Positions 54,802 through 64,000 of a stretch of DNA of 64,000 nucleotides are shown here, one piece after another. Position 1 is the first letter of the stretch. Every line of letters starts with the position of its first letter. The stretch is from Leptospirales bacterium (GTDB lineage Bacteria; Spirochaetota; Leptospiria; Leptospirales; Leptospiraceae). The stretch is taken from positions 1 through 64,000 of the forward strand of contig JAAFIR010000002.1 of NCBI GenBank assembly GCA_013297885.1. The letters run 5' to 3'. The position numbers and the translations under genes are program-made. The notes under the pieces are model-generated. The model worked only from the letters and a program-made list of their open reading frames with translations. It did no database searches and was not told the origin of the DNA.

Positions 54802-54868
54802 ATTTTACCTAAAAAAATTAAAACTTTTTAGTTCTTTTAAAATCCTGTTTTACCAAAAATTTGGAATT

Positions 54869-55507
54869 ATGAATAAAAAATTAGTTTTGTTTATAACAGG
54901 TATTATCCCTATTTTATTTTTGATTCCAGCCATTTATTATTTCACTAAAGACAATCGAAATGATTTAATGAAAAAAGCAAAATTAATTAATGCTTTAAGT
55001 TTAAATGAATTAAAATTAAATGAGTTAGTAAAATTTGATGCTAGAATTTCTGAAAAAAATAAACTACAAATAGATAATTTTAGTATATTAATTGATGAAA
55101 AATATATCAAAGGTGATGGCTCTAAAAAACCTTTTTGGAAATTTGAAAAGTCTTATCATGAAAAAATTATTTTAGATTTGGAATCATCTGAAATTTTAAT
55201 TCAACTTTCAAAAGATTATGTACCTTGTGGGGACAAAGTAGAAATAACAAACTTACAACCAAAACTTTCTAGAACACTTGGAATCAAAAATGGAGAATTT
55301 GTTTCCGCTCTTGGTGAAGTAATTTCTTTAAATCCAATTTTAATAGATACAAAACAAAGTTTATGTACTGGAACATTAAAAAGTTTTGATGAGTATTGGA
55401 ATAAAAGAATGTTGTCTTATTCACTAATCGGAATTTTTATTTTTTTACCCTCTCTTGGAATTTTATATGTTGCTTTAAGAAAAGGTCAAAATGGAAACGA
55501 AGGATAA
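54869..55507 (+). CDS. Membrane protein with two transmembrane segments, unknown function
   Basis: A 212-residue protein with one membrane helix at each end ([20 protein letters not shown] and [20 protein letters not shown]) and a central extracytoplasmic domain of about 145 residues with two cysteines (YVPCGDK and SLCTGT) that could pair. The topology resembles small GIDE/DUF3592-like envelope proteins but no signature is clear. The next gene, trhO, overlaps its end by 17 bp. Confidence 0.66.
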   Translation: MNKKLVLFITGIIPILFLIPAIYYFTKDNRNDLMKKAKLINALSLNELKLNELVKFDARISEKNKLQIDNFSILIDEKYIKGDGSKKPFWKFEKSYHEKIILDLESSEILIQLSKDYVPCGDKVEITNLQPKLSRTLGIKNGEFVSALGEVISLNPILIDTKQSLCTGTLKSFDEYWNKRMLSYSLIGIFIFLPSLGILYVALRKGQNGNEG

Positions 55508-56528
55508 ATACCCAAGTAAAGAAAAATTAAAAAAAAAATTAGAAGAAGAAAATTTTAAACGAATTACACTATCATTTTACCGTTATGTCAAAATTTTATC
55601 TCTAGAATATTATAAAATTTCATTAGAACGAAGACTTGCTGAAATTTCTATATTTGGAAGAATTTATATTGCTTCAGAAGGAATTAATGCTCAAATTTCA
55701 GTACCAGAGCTTAATTTTGAGAAATTTAAAAATATTTTAAACGAAGATGATTATTTAAAGAACATCCCTTTAAAAATAGCAGTTGAAGATTCTGGAAAAT
55801 CATTTTATAAATTAAAATTAAAAATTAGACCAAAAATTGTCTCCGATGGTTTGGACGATAATGCATTTGATGTTACAAATGTGGGAAAACATTTAAACGC
55901 TGATGAATTTAACAAAGCAATGGAAAGTCCAGATACAATTGTTGTGGATGTGAGAAATCATTATGAATCAGAAGTTGGTCATTTTGAAAATGCAATCATT
56001 CCTGATGTTGATACATTTAGAGAAGAACTTCCATTAATTGTTGATTTATTAAAAGATAAAAAAGATAAAAAAGTTCTACTTTATTGTACTGGTGGAATTC
56101 GATGTGAAAAAGCCTCTGCTTATTTAAAACATAATGGTTTTTTAGATGTGAACCAATTATTAGGTGGAATTATTTCATATGCTCATGAAGTAAAAGAAAA
56201 AAATTTAGAATCTAAATTCATTGGAAAAAATTTTGTTTTTGATGATAGATTAGGTGAAAGAATCACAAATGAAATAATTAGCAAATGTCATATTTGTGGT
56301 AAATTATGTGACAGGCATGTGAATTGTAAGAATGATGCATGCCATTTATTATTTATAGAGTGTAAAGAATGTGAAAAAGAATATCAAGGTTGCTGCTCAA
56401 CGGAATGTAAAGAAATAAATTCATTGCCCTTAGAATCACAAAAAGTACTTCGCAAAACTAAAGGCAGCATGAATGAACTACCTGAGCATAAATCTAGGCT
56501 CAGGCCGAAATTAAATCAGATTATTTAA
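55491..56528 (+). CDS. trhO: tRNA uridine-34 hydroxylase TrhO (rhodanese-like)
   Basis: TrhO (YceA) introduces the 5-hydroxy group on wobble uridine of tRNA. The 345-residue protein has the N-terminal domain ([20 protein letters not shown]), the rhodanese domain ([20 protein letters not shown], then [20 protein letters not shown] with active-site Cys) and a cysteine-rich end ([36 protein letters not shown]) that probably binds zinc. Length and order match the family. It overlaps the upstream membrane-protein gene by 17 bp and the convergent downstream gene by 8 bp. Confidence 0.95.
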   Translation: METKDKYPSKEKLKKKLEEENFKRITLSFYRYVKILSLEYYKISLERRLAEISIFGRIYIASEGINAQISVPELNFEKFKNILNEDDYLKNIPLKIAVEDSGKSFYKLKLKIRPKIVSDGLDDNAFDVTNVGKHLNADEFNKAMESPDTIVVDVRNHYESEVGHFENAIIPDVDTFREELPLIVDLLKDKKDKKVLLYCTGGIRCEKASAYLKHNGFLDVNQLLGGIISYAHEVKEKNLESKFIGKNFVFDDRLGERITNEIISKCHICGKLCDRHVNCKNDACHLLFIECKECEKEYQGCCSTECKEINSLPLESQKVLRKTKGSMNELPEHKSRLRPKLNQII

Positions 56529-57429
56529 CTTCTCTTTTTTTTCCAATATCTTGAATGGTTCTATAAACTAATTTTTTATCTTTATCAAAAATTAAAATTG
56601 CAACTCTGTTAAAGAATACAAAATTTGGTCTGAATTCAGAATAATGATGAGTTGAAATTGTAGTCTTATATTTAGCATTAAAAATGGTAAATGTATGCAT
56701 ATTAACTGCAGTTAAATTCATATCTCTTTTTAATTCTGCATCAGAACTTTCATAATTTGAAACTGTTGGTTTGTCGATTGCCTCACCAGCTAATTGAAAT
56801 TTTTGTGATTTATCAGGATTTTTTGCCAAATAAATCATATACTCATTTAAGTTTGGTTCTCCGAGAAGTGCTTCATAACCTTTAGATCTGTTGAAATCAA
56901 CTTTATCAGTTTTTTGTTTTAGTGAAGCATCTCCCCAAACATCTTTTGGAGTGGGAGTAATAACTTTTTTTGCAGAATCTTGATTTGGAAGTGGATTTGG
57001 AACTAAAACAGAATATTTGATAATTGTGTTTTTCTTATTTGGATCATTTTCTCTCCACTCTGGAGGAGGAGCGAGTTTATTAAAAACAGGATTTTTTGCT
57101 TCATGGTAAGCTAAAACATAAAATGAATATTCTCTACTTGGTCCACCTTCTTGATTTTCAACATTAAATTGAACATCTAAAACATCACCTTTTCCATTGT
57201 GTGCAGCTCGCCTTAAAAAATTCACACCACGTACTGTAAATGAAGGGTCAAGAATTGGAAGCGGAGTATAATCTTTCATCAATGCTAAAGTCTCATCTTT
57301 TGCAGGAGCTGCTTTTTTGTCGTCAGCAGGAGGTCTAGTGTTTTTAGCTTCTTCTGCGATCACAGTAATCGCAAAAAGAAGAATCAGTAACTTTATTAAA
57401 TTTTTAAATAGTCTCATAATGTCTTTCAT
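56521..57429 (-). CDS. Exported protein of unknown function
   Basis: A 302-residue protein with a signal peptide ([18 protein letters not shown]) and a short Lys/Pro/Ala-rich linker. The body is beta-rich: [40 protein letters not shown] and [20 protein letters not shown]. It resembles leptospiral uncharacterised periplasmic proteins in style; no domain could be named. Start ATG 57429 or ATG 57417 are both possible. It follows panD on the minus strand by about 70 bp. Confidence 0.68.
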   Translation of the reverse strand: MKDIMRLFKNLIKLLILLFAITVIAEEAKNTRPPADDKKAAPAKDETLALMKDYTPLPILDPSFTVRGVNFLRRAAHNGKGDVLDVQFNVENQEGGPSREYSFYVLAYHEAKNPVFNKLAPPPEWRENDPNKKNTIIKYSVLVPNPLPNQDSAKKVITPTPKDVWGDASLKQKTDKVDFNRSKGYEALLGEPNLNEYMIYLAKNPDKSQKFQLAGEAIDKPTVSNYESSDAELKRDMNLTAVNMHTFTIFNAKYKTTISTHHYSEFRPNFVFFNRVAILIFDKDKKLVYRTIQDIGKKREVK

Positions 57430-57497
57430 CCATTCTAAATATAAGTTTATTATCGTAAGATTTCCAAATTAGTTTAAGTTGTAAAGGGAATTATTTT

Positions 57498-57851
57498 TTA
57501 AGTTTGTAAATTATTCTTATCATCCACTAAAACTACTACTGGGTCATAGTGACTTGGTATTAGTGATTCTTCCATTTGGCAATATGCCATAATAATTACT
57601 TTGTCCCCTACTGCTCCAAGCCTAGCTGCTGCACCATTTAAACAAATATCACGATTTCCACGTTTACCTTTGATCAAATAAGTTTCAAACCTAGCGCCAT
57701 TGTTTATATTAACAACAGATACTTGTTCATATTCTCTAAGATTAGCTTTATCCATTAAATCTTCATCTACAGTTAAGCTACCATTATAATTCAAATTTGC
57801 ATCAGTAATTGTTGCACGATGAATTTTGCATTTTAATAAATTTAAAGTCAT
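57498..57851 (-). CDS. panD: Aspartate 1-decarboxylase (PanD)
   Basis: A pyruvoyl enzyme making beta-alanine for coenzyme A. The 117-residue proenzyme carries the self-cleavage site Gly-Ser in [16 protein letters not shown] (Gly24-Ser25), the N-terminal [34 protein letters not shown] and [20 protein letters not shown]. All are typical of bacterial PanD. Its start directly follows the stop of the Panacea-like gene upstream, so the two are cotranscribed. Confidence 0.96.
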   Translation of the reverse strand: MTLNLLKCKIHRATITDANLNYNGSLTVDEDLMDKANLREYEQVSVVNINNGARFETYLIKGKRGNRDICLNGAAARLGAVGDKVIIMAYCQMEESLIPSHYDPVVVLVDDKNNLQT

Positions 57852-58382
57852 TTAAGTCTCAAGTAATACCCTAAATATTTTTCCTGAATGATTTAAAAGG
57901 CTTTTTTGTTTTTGGATAATAATTTTTGTATTGATTCGTTCAATTTTAAAAGGGATTTCTTGAAAAATTGGGCTTAATATATAGTTTTCATAGAGATTTG
58001 GATATTTTTTATCTTCATCTTTTACACCATTTTTAAAAGCTTTTAAAACTTTATTGATAATTCTTTTTTCTTCACGAACTAAGTTTAACTGCATATCAAG
58101 ATTTGTTTTGAGAATAAATTTGTCAAATCTAGAAGTTTCAGGAGTAAAATCAACTTCTACAGTGACATATCCTCTTGTAACAAGGTTTAATAATGCTAAA
58201 TTCAAATTTAAAATTCCAGTAGTGTCTTCCAAATGAATATATTTTTCATTAGTAATCATTAATGAATGGTGTTGAAAATAAACCCCATCTGAAAAATAAA
58301 TTAACTTAGATAAATTTTTTCTATCTAAATTTAGAGGGAACATTTTTATAATATAATAAACTACTTCTTCAAGTTTTTCCAT
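57852..58382 (-). CDS. Panacea/SocA (DUF4065)-like protein
   Basis: A 176-residue protein beginning MEKLEEVVYYIIKMFPLNLD, then KLIYFSDGVYFQHHSLMITN, which resembles the opening of Panacea (SocA/DUF4065) domains (helix, K-L-x-Y-F-x-D). These domains act as antitoxins or proteolytic adaptors in other bacteria. No toxin gene is adjacent; panD follows in the same operon. Its start codon overlaps that of lipB on the other strand (CATG, 58380-58383). The family assignment is moderate. Confidence 0.6.
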   Translation of the reverse strand: MEKLEEVVYYIIKMFPLNLDRKNLSKLIYFSDGVYFQHHSLMITNEKYIHLEDTTGILNLNLALLNLVTRGYVTVEVDFTPETSRFDKFILKTNLDMQLNLVREEKRIINKVLKAFKNGVKDEDKKYPNLYENYILSPIFQEIPFKIERINTKIIIQKQKSLLNHSGKIFRVLLET

Positions 58383-59004
58383 GTATTATTCTAAGAAATT
58401 AAATTCCGTCCCTTACCAAAAATATCGACAAATCCAACTAAATCTTAGACAGAAAAGAATTGAATCTGTACTATTTTTAGAACATTTACCAGTTATAACT
58501 GCAGGAAAAAATTTTGATAAAAAAAATTTATTAGTAACAGAAGAGTTTTTAATTAAACAAAACATCCAATTTTTAGAAGTAGAAAGAGGAGGAGATTTAA
58601 CAGCTCATGAAAAAGGACAATTAGTAATTTATCCACATATTGATCTTGAAAAAAGGAAAATTACTATTTCAGATTATTTAAAAATTTTAAATGAAATTTT
58701 GATTGAATCAATTTTTGAAATTTGGAATTTACAAGTATTTTCTCATTCTGACAAACCTGGACTATATTTAAAAAATAATCCCGAGAAAAAAATTCTTTCA
58801 CAAGGAATTTATTTTAAATCCAATTTTACTAGTTTTGGAGTAGCAATAAATATATCTAATGATTTAAAAGTATTTAACTTAATAAACCCTTGTGGGGGAG
58901 ATTCAAAAAATATTGTTACGATAAAATCTCTGGGACTTGATTCAGGGTTAGAAATAAATTTTATCAAATTATTTAAAAACAAATTTATTAATTCAATCAA
59001 ATAA
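58381..59004 (+). CDS. lipB: Octanoyl-ACP:protein N-octanoyltransferase (LipB)
   Basis: LipB transfers octanoate from ACP to lipoyl-dependent proteins. The 207 residues show PYQKYRQIQLNLRQKRIESV, FLEHLPVITAGKN, EVERGGDLTAHEKGQLVIYP (catalytic-domain signature RGGDxTxHxPGQ with Glu-Lys in place of the usual residues before GQ), and SFGVAINISNDLKVFNLINP with CGG. The catalytic Lys site region SQGIYFKSNFTSFG is present. It begins at an ATG sharing two bases with the start codon of the divergent Panacea-like gene, and no ribosome binding site is visible for either. Confidence 0.93.
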   Translation: MYYSKKLNSVPYQKYRQIQLNLRQKRIESVLFLEHLPVITAGKNFDKKNLLVTEEFLIKQNIQFLEVERGGDLTAHEKGQLVIYPHIDLEKRKITISDYLKILNEILIESIFEIWNLQVFSHSDKPGLYLKNNPEKKILSQGIYFKSNFTSFGVAINISNDLKVFNLINPCGGDSKNIVTIKSLGLDSGLEINFIKLFKNKFINSIK

Positions 59005-59076
59005 ATTAACATTTCGAAAACTAGATTCAAAATATGGATTTTTAACTGTTTAAGTAGGTCTAATAACTATTACATA

Positions 59077-60837
59077 ATGAATTTAGTAAGCAACATTTTA
59101 AGACTTAAAGAATCAATTTCAATAGAAGAAAAATTATTCAATTTATCGATATTTTTAGCTACATTAATTCTAATTATTTTTGATATAACCTACTATTTTT
59201 TAATGCCAAATCATTACAATGTGCTTTTTTTACAAATTATTGCTACAACTGTGATTCTTTTTTTATTTTATAAAACATTAATACAAAAAAGATTTAATTC
59301 AATATATTCAACTATTTTTTTAATAACAGGTTATTTAACTGCTGATTTAATTTGTTTGTACACTGAAGGAATTTTAGGATCATCTGTTTTTATTTTAGCT
59401 TTATTATCAATTTTAGGATTATTACTTCAAAATGGTCTAAAACGAAAAATTATTTTTTTAACTTTAAATTCTTTAAATTTTTTAATTTTAATCTTAATTT
59501 ATTTTTATTATCCAGAATTTGTTCTTCCATATGATAATGAATTAGAAAAAAAAATAGATTTTATTGTTACTGGATCAGTTGTAATTTTTTCAGCTCCTTT
59601 AATTGTTAAATTTTTTAAAGATGCTTATGATCTAGATAGAGAGTTTATATTATATGAAAAAGAAAAAATTTCTGAATTAAATATTGAATTAAACAAAGAA
59701 AAACAAAAATCAGAAGAATTAGCAAAAATCAAATCAGATTTTTTAGCCAATATGAGTCATGAAATTAGAACACCTTTAAAAGGAATCATCGGGATGATAG
59801 AAAATTATTTTTTATCCACTACTTTTTCAGAGAAAAATCAATCTATTCAAACAGCACAAATGTCTTCCAAGCTTTTACTTTCAATTGTAAATGATATTTT
59901 AGATTTTACAAAAATTGATTCTGGTAAATTAATTTTAGAAAGAATTAATTTTAATTTAGAAATTTTGTTAAATGAAACAATTAGTAATTTTTTAATTAAT
60001 CCAAAAGTTCAATCACATTCAGTTTCTATTAAACTCCAATTAGATGATAATTTAGATAAAATTTATTCTGGAGATGAACTTAGAATTAAACAAATTTTAC
60101 TAAATTTAATTTCAAATGCAATTAAATTCACAGAAGAAGGAGAAGTTTTAATTTCAGTGAAAAAAATTTCTGAAACCAAACTTAAATTTTCAATAAAAGA
60201 TACTGGAATAGGAATTAAAAATATTTCAAAACTTTTTCAATTTTTTTCACAAGAAGATTCAAGTATAACAAGAAAATTTGGTGGAACTGGTCTTGGACTT
60301 GTAATTACAAAAAATTTAATTGGTTTAATGAATGGAGAAATTTGGGTTCAATCTGAATATAAAGAAGGATCAAATTTTATTTTTCAAATAGAATTGTTTA
60401 AAGCTTTAACTGAAAATGAAAACTCGATAAAAAGTTTTGAAGAAAATAATTCTGAATTAGTAAATTTAGAAATTCTTTATGTAGAAGATGAGAAAATTAA
60501 CCAGATGGTTTTTTCTCAGTTTGTTAAAAAATTAAACCAGAAAATTGATCTTGCTGAAAATGGTTTAATTGCACTTAATCAATGTAAAGAAAAAACTTAT
60601 GATATAATTTTTATGGATATAAATATGCCAATTATGGATGGAATTGAAGCTACAAAAAAAATTAGAGAATTAAAATTAGAAAAACAACCTTATATAATTA
60701 CTCTCACAGCAAATATAGTTGGTGAAAGTAAATCTAAATGTTTAGAAGCTGGAATGAATGCTTTTTTAGGGAAACCATTTAGTTTTGAACAAATAAAAAC
60801 AGCGATCAATACATATTTAAAATTAAGAAATGAATAA
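59077..60837 (+). CDS. Hybrid histidine kinase, tandem copy 1
   Basis: A 586-residue membrane kinase. The N-terminal part (about 15-190) has about six membrane segments and no recognised sensor domain. A coiled coil leads to the HisKA domain with His228 in LANMSHEIRTPLKG, an HATPase domain with QILLNLISNAIKF, DTGIGIK and FGGTGLGLVITKN, and a C-terminal receiver domain with phospho-acceptor Asp514 in FMDINMPIMDG. It is the first of three tandem paralogues with the same layout and His228 at the same residue number. No output regulator is seen between them. Confidence 0.94.
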   Translation: MNLVSNILRLKESISIEEKLFNLSIFLATLILIIFDITYYFLMPNHYNVLFLQIIATTVILFLFYKTLIQKRFNSIYSTIFLITGYLTADLICLYTEGILGSSVFILALLSILGLLLQNGLKRKIIFLTLNSLNFLILILIYFYYPEFVLPYDNELEKKIDFIVTGSVVIFSAPLIVKFFKDAYDLDREFILYEKEKISELNIELNKEKQKSEELAKIKSDFLANMSHEIRTPLKGIIGMIENYFLSTTFSEKNQSIQTAQMSSKLLLSIVNDILDFTKIDSGKLILERINFNLEILLNETISNFLINPKVQSHSVSIKLQLDDNLDKIYSGDELRIKQILLNLISNAIKFTEEGEVLISVKKISETKLKFSIKDTGIGIKNISKLFQFFSQEDSSITRKFGGTGLGLVITKNLIGLMNGEIWVQSEYKEGSNFIFQIELFKALTENENSIKSFEENNSELVNLEILYVEDEKINQMVFSQFVKKLNQKIDLAENGLIALNQCKEKTYDIIFMDINMPIMDGIEATKKIRELKLEKQPYIITLTANIVGESKSKCLEAGMNAFLGKPFSFEQIKTAINTYLKLRNE

Positions 60838-60925
60838 GAATAAATCTCAAAAATTAAAACTTAATTTTAAAATAAGTTAGAAGGATAAGTTAATTAAAAT
60901 TAAGTGCAAATTAGTCTAATATAAA

Positions 60926-62677
60926 ATGAATTTTTTAAAAAAAGTTTTAAGATTAAATGAGCCTTTAGCATTAGAAGAAAAATTATTTAACATAATTATT
61001 TTTTCAACTTTTATAATGCTAATTTTATTTGATGTTTTAGCTTTAATTATTTTACCAAATTTTATTGAACAATTAATATTACTTGGCATAGCTACTATAA
61101 TTATATTTTACCTTTATTACAAAACTTTGATTCAAAAAAAGTTTAATTCAATCTATACAAATATATATTTATTCACTGCCTTTTCTATAACAGATTTAAC
61201 GTATTTTACAACTGAAGGTATTTTAAGCTCATCTTCTTTTATTTTAATTTTAATATCTATTTTTGGATTAATGCTTCAAAACAACCAAAGAAATAAAATT
61301 GGATTTATCATTTTTAGTATCACAAATTTCTTTTTTATATTTTTTATAAGTAAATTATTTCCGAGCTTAGTAATTCTATACAAAAATTCTTTTGAAAGGG
61401 AATTAGATTTTTTAGTTACAAGTTCAATTGTAATTACTCTAACCCCATTTATAATCAAATTTTTTAAAGATGCATATGATTTGGACAGAGAAAAAATCTT
61501 ACAAGATCAAGAAAAATTAAAATCTTTAAATTTAGAACTTGAAATTGAAAAACAAAAATCAGATGAACTTACTAGAATTAAGTCAAATTTTCTAGCAAAT
61601 ATGAGTCACGAAATTAGAACTCCATTAAATGGAATTATTGGAATGCTTGAAACTTATTATTTTACAAATTCTAAAGAAGAAAAAGAACAAGCAATTAACA
61701 CTGCACAAAATTCCTCAAAACTTTTATTATCAATTGTAAATGATATATTAGATTTTTCTAAAATAGAAGCTGGGAAATTAGAACTTGAAAAAAAGAATTT
61801 TAATGTAGAAATTCTAATCAAAGAAACAATAAGTAATTTTTTAATGCACTCAAAAATTCATTCTGGTATAATTGAATTAAATTATGAAATAGAAAATGAA
61901 TTAGAAAAATTTTATTCTGGTGATGAGTTTAGAATTAAACAAATTCTACTCAATCTAATTTCAAATGCAATTAAATTTACTGAAAATGGAGAAGTCTTAA
62001 TTTCTTTAATAAAAATTACTGAATCTAAATTAGAATTTTCAATTAAAGACAGCGGAATTGGAATTAAAGATGTTTCAAAATTATTTCAAGTATTTAGCCA
62101 AGAAGATTCTTCTATTACTAGAAAATTTGGTGGAACTGGACTTGGTTTAGTCATAACAAAAAATTTAATTCAACTGATGAATGGTGAAATTAGAGTAGAA
62201 TCTGAAATTGGAAAAGGTTCAAACTTTATTTTTCAAATTGAACTAGAAAAACCAATTTTAACAAATGAAAAAATGGAAGTAGTAAATGATTTGAAATCTA
62301 ATAATATTGATTTTTCAAAAATAGAAATTTTACTTGCTGAAGATAATAAAATTAACCAAATGGTTTTTTCTAAATTTATAAAAAAATTAAATTCAAAATT
62401 AGATATTGCTGAAAACGGTTTAGAAGCGTTAAATAAAACTAAAGAAAAATCATATGATATAATTTTTATGGATATGAATATGCCCATAATGGATGGACTT
62501 GAAGCAACTAGAAAAATAAGAGAATTAAAACTATCAAAAGAACCTTATATAATTTCTCTCACTGCAAATGTTTTAGAAGAAGTTAAGGAAGATTGTATTA
62601 AAGCTGGGATGAATCAATTTTTAACCAAGCCATTTAGTTTTGAACAAATTAAAAATGCTATTGAAAATGCAATTTAA
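60926..62677 (+). CDS. Hybrid histidine kinase, tandem copy 2
   Basis: A 583-residue paralogue of the preceding kinase with the same order: membrane domain (about 15-190; ALEEKLFNIIIFSTFIMLIL), coiled coil, HisKA with His228 in LANMSHEIRTPLNG, HATPase (DSGIGIKDVSKLFQVFSQED, FGGTGLGLVITKN) and receiver with Asp516 in FMDMNMPIMDG. The segment 62054-62156 is identical to copy 3 except for one base, far above the general similarity of the pair. It starts about 90 bp after copy 1. Confidence 0.94.
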   Translation: MNFLKKVLRLNEPLALEEKLFNIIIFSTFIMLILFDVLALIILPNFIEQLILLGIATIIIFYLYYKTLIQKKFNSIYTNIYLFTAFSITDLTYFTTEGILSSSSFILILISIFGLMLQNNQRNKIGFIIFSITNFFFIFFISKLFPSLVILYKNSFERELDFLVTSSIVITLTPFIIKFFKDAYDLDREKILQDQEKLKSLNLELEIEKQKSDELTRIKSNFLANMSHEIRTPLNGIIGMLETYYFTNSKEEKEQAINTAQNSSKLLLSIVNDILDFSKIEAGKLELEKKNFNVEILIKETISNFLMHSKIHSGIIELNYEIENELEKFYSGDEFRIKQILLNLISNAIKFTENGEVLISLIKITESKLEFSIKDSGIGIKDVSKLFQVFSQEDSSITRKFGGTGLGLVITKNLIQLMNGEIRVESEIGKGSNFIFQIELEKPILTNEKMEVVNDLKSNNIDFSKIEILLAEDNKINQMVFSKFIKKLNSKLDIAENGLEALNKTKEKSYDIIFMDMNMPIMDGLEATRKIRELKLSKEPYIISLTANVLEEVKEDCIKAGMNQFLTKPFSFEQIKNAIENAI

Positions 62678-62769
62678 GTAACTAATTAAAATTAAAAAAA
62701 TAAAAAATTTTTATAATTTGTTTTATTGACCATATTATAATTATAATTAGTCTAGATTTAGTAACTAGT

Positions 62770-64000
62770 ATGATTTTTTTTAAAAAAATTTTAAGATTAA
62801 ATGAAGCGATTTCTATAGAAGAAAAATTATTCAATCTTGTTATTTTGTCATCATTAATTATGTTGGCAATTTTAGATTTATTAGTTTTAATCGCTACACC
62901 TGATTTTATTGAAGTAATAATTCTTCAAGGAGTTGCAAGTTTAGTATTTATATTTCTAGGCTATAAAGCTCTTTACAAAAAAAAATTCAACTCTTTTTAT
63001 ATCAAATTTTATATAGTTTCTACATTAATAATTACGGATTTAATTTATTTTTCTTCAAACGGAGTTCTTGGAAGTTCGATTTTTATTTTATTATTATTTT
63101 CTGTTGTTGGTTTATTATTACAAAAAAAGACTCGAGATAAAATTGTTTTTTCTACTCTAAGTTTTGTTAATTTTATAATTATTTATATAGTTACTAAAAT
63201 TTTTCCTAAAATTGTTACTCCATATAAAAACGAGTTTGAAAAAGAGCTAGATTTTTTTGGAACTGGTATTGTAGTAATGTTTTTTTTACCATTAATTATT
63301 AAATTTTTTAAAGACGCTTATGATCTTGATCGTGAAAAAATTTTGGATGATCAAGAAAAATTGGTAATATTAAATCTTGAACTTGAAAAAGAAAAACAAA
63401 AATCAGAAGAATTGGCTAAAATAAAATCTACTTTTTTAGCTAATATGAGTCACGAAATTAGAACACCACTAAATGGAATTTTGGGAATGACTGAATCCTA
63501 TTTTTTTTCTTTCACAAATGAAGACAAAGACCAAGCAATTAAAACAGTTCAGAATTCTTCAAAACTATTATTGTCTATTGTAAATGATATATTAGATTTT
63601 TCTAAAATTGAATCAGGAAAGTTAGAACTTGAAAAAAGAAATTTTAATTTAGAAATTTTACTTAAAGAAACTCTAAATAATTTTTTAATGAATTCAAAAA
63701 TATTTTCAAATACTCTTTCTTTAAAATATCAAATCGAAAAAAATGTTGAAAAGTTTTATTCAGGTGATGAATATCGAATTAAACAAATTTTATTAAATTT
63801 AATTTCTAATGCAATCAAATTTACAAACAAAGGAGAAGTTCTAATTTCATTAAAAAAAATTTCAGAATCAAAGCTTCAATTTTCTGTTTTAGATACTGGA
63901 ATTGGAATTAAAGATGTTTCAAAATTATTTCAAGTATTTAGCCAAGAAGATTCTTCAATTACTAGAAAATTTGGTGGAACTGGACTTGGTTTAGTCATAA
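62770..64000 (+). CDS. Hybrid histidine kinase, tandem copy 3 (cut by the window end)
   Basis: From ATG 62770 the third paralogue runs to the window end without a stop (410 codons). It has LRLNEAISIEEKLFNLVIL, about six membrane segments, coiled coil, HisKA with His228 in MSHEIRTPLNGIL, and the start of the HATPase domain up to FGGTGLGLVI. A receiver domain is expected outside the window. Length, gene spacing and residue numbering are the same as for copies 1 and 2. Confidence 0.9.
   Translation, partial: MIFFKKILRLNEAISIEEKLFNLVILSSLIMLAILDLLVLIATPDFIEVIILQGVASLVFIFLGYKALYKKKFNSFYIKFYIVSTLIITDLIYFSSNGVLGSSIFILLLFSVVGLLLQKKTRDKIVFSTLSFVNFIIIYIVTKIFPKIVTPYKNEFEKELDFFGTGIVVMFFLPLIIKFFKDAYDLDREKILDDQEKLVILNLELEKEKQKSEELAKIKSTFLANMSHEIRTPLNGILGMTESYFFSFTNEDKDQAIKTVQNSSKLLLSIVNDILDFSKIESGKLELEKRNFNLEILLKETLNNFLMNSKIFSNTLSLKYQIEKNVEKFYSGDEYRIKQILLNLISNAIKFTNKGEVLISLKKISESKLQFSVLDTGIGIKDVSKLFQVFSQEDSSITRKFGGTGLGLVI

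Larger units (their letters stand above)
54413..54868. other. Divergent intergenic region with inverted repeat pair K/L
   Basis: About 455 bp between divergent genes. It holds repeat copies K (minus) and L (plus), separated by 58 bp with their 5' ends facing each other, the same layout as pair G/H. The frame at 54498-54686 runs through both repeats and is not a gene. Confidence 0.55.

Overview
The window is a low-GC stretch (roughly 28-30% G+C by eye), densely coding on both strands. It looks like a chromosome segment of a diderm spirochaete of the Leptospira type. The grounds are: a SPASM-domain radical SAM gene of the kind described from spirochaetes next to an SpsF/SpsG-type fusion; 7TMR-DISM sensor kinases; a flagellar cap gene (fliD); BamA, SurA-like and ExbB/ExbD proteins that imply an outer membrane; and many short lipoproteins with loose lipoboxes. 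No rRNA, tRNA, CRISPR array or complete insertion sequence was seen. The species cannot be named from this window.

Layout. 0-0.2 kb: the end of an IntI/Xer-like tyrosine recombinase. 0.5-3.2 kb: corrinoid adenosyltransferase, POT peptide transporter and MORN lipoprotein in overlapping frames. 3.3-9.3 kb: a small RHH protein, a 7TMR-DISM kinase with its NarL-type regulator, a helical secreted protein and a YfcH-type epimerase. 9.7-12.5 kb: fliD and a partner gene. 12.6-17.5 kb: envelope and unknown genes, a YkgJ-like cysteine protein and an omega-amidase. 17.5-21.3 kb: an accessory island of small lipoproteins (37-aa peptide, LPP20-like, LecA-like and others), a vapBC pair with a broken toxin, and an SFPD-repeat protein. 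21.4-31 kb: MsrA, a TonB-like domain, an APH-type kinase with its DUF6285-like partner, an outer-membrane-like protein, a double-ACT protein, PurT, a LytS-type 7TMR-DISM kinase and an acyltransferase. 31-37.5 kb: adenosine deaminase, DegT-type aminotransferase, SDR, BioF, RmlD and CysQ. 38-49.9 kb: PcrA/UvrD, BamA, ExbD and ExbB on minus; a SurA-like chaperone, the spiro-SPASM gene (interrupted by an in-frame TAG), an SpsF-SpsG fusion and a TPR protein on plus. 49.9-59 kb: aldose epimerase, REC-GGDEF-EAL protein, SRPBCC protein, GDPD lipoprotein, TrhO, PanD, a Panacea-like protein and LipB. 59-64 kb: three tandem paralogous hybrid histidine kinases, the last cut by the window end.

The most striking feature is a family of intergenic elements, ten good copies (A, C, D, F-L) and one degenerate copy, about 95-170 nt each, on both strands. 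All fit one three-way-junction fold: a closing stem P1 (GCGAA/TTCGC), a 3-bp helix Pa (GNG/CNC) leading to a long, near-perfect hairpin P2, and a T-run/A-run hairpin P3. The hairpin arms differ widely while pairing is kept, and P1 and Pa show compensatory changes. Two loci carry inverted pairs with their 5' ends facing each other. This points to a mobile, REP/BIME-like or ncRNA-like structured repeat. I could not check whether it is already known.

Other points of interest are the in-frame stop in the spiro-SPASM gene, a probable homopolymer frameshift in a lipoprotein gene, the truncated vapC with its likely operator, overlapping divergent start codons (CATG) for lipB and its neighbour, an SDR without the catalytic tyrosine, and a 103-nt near-identity between two of the tandem kinases that suggests gene conversion.
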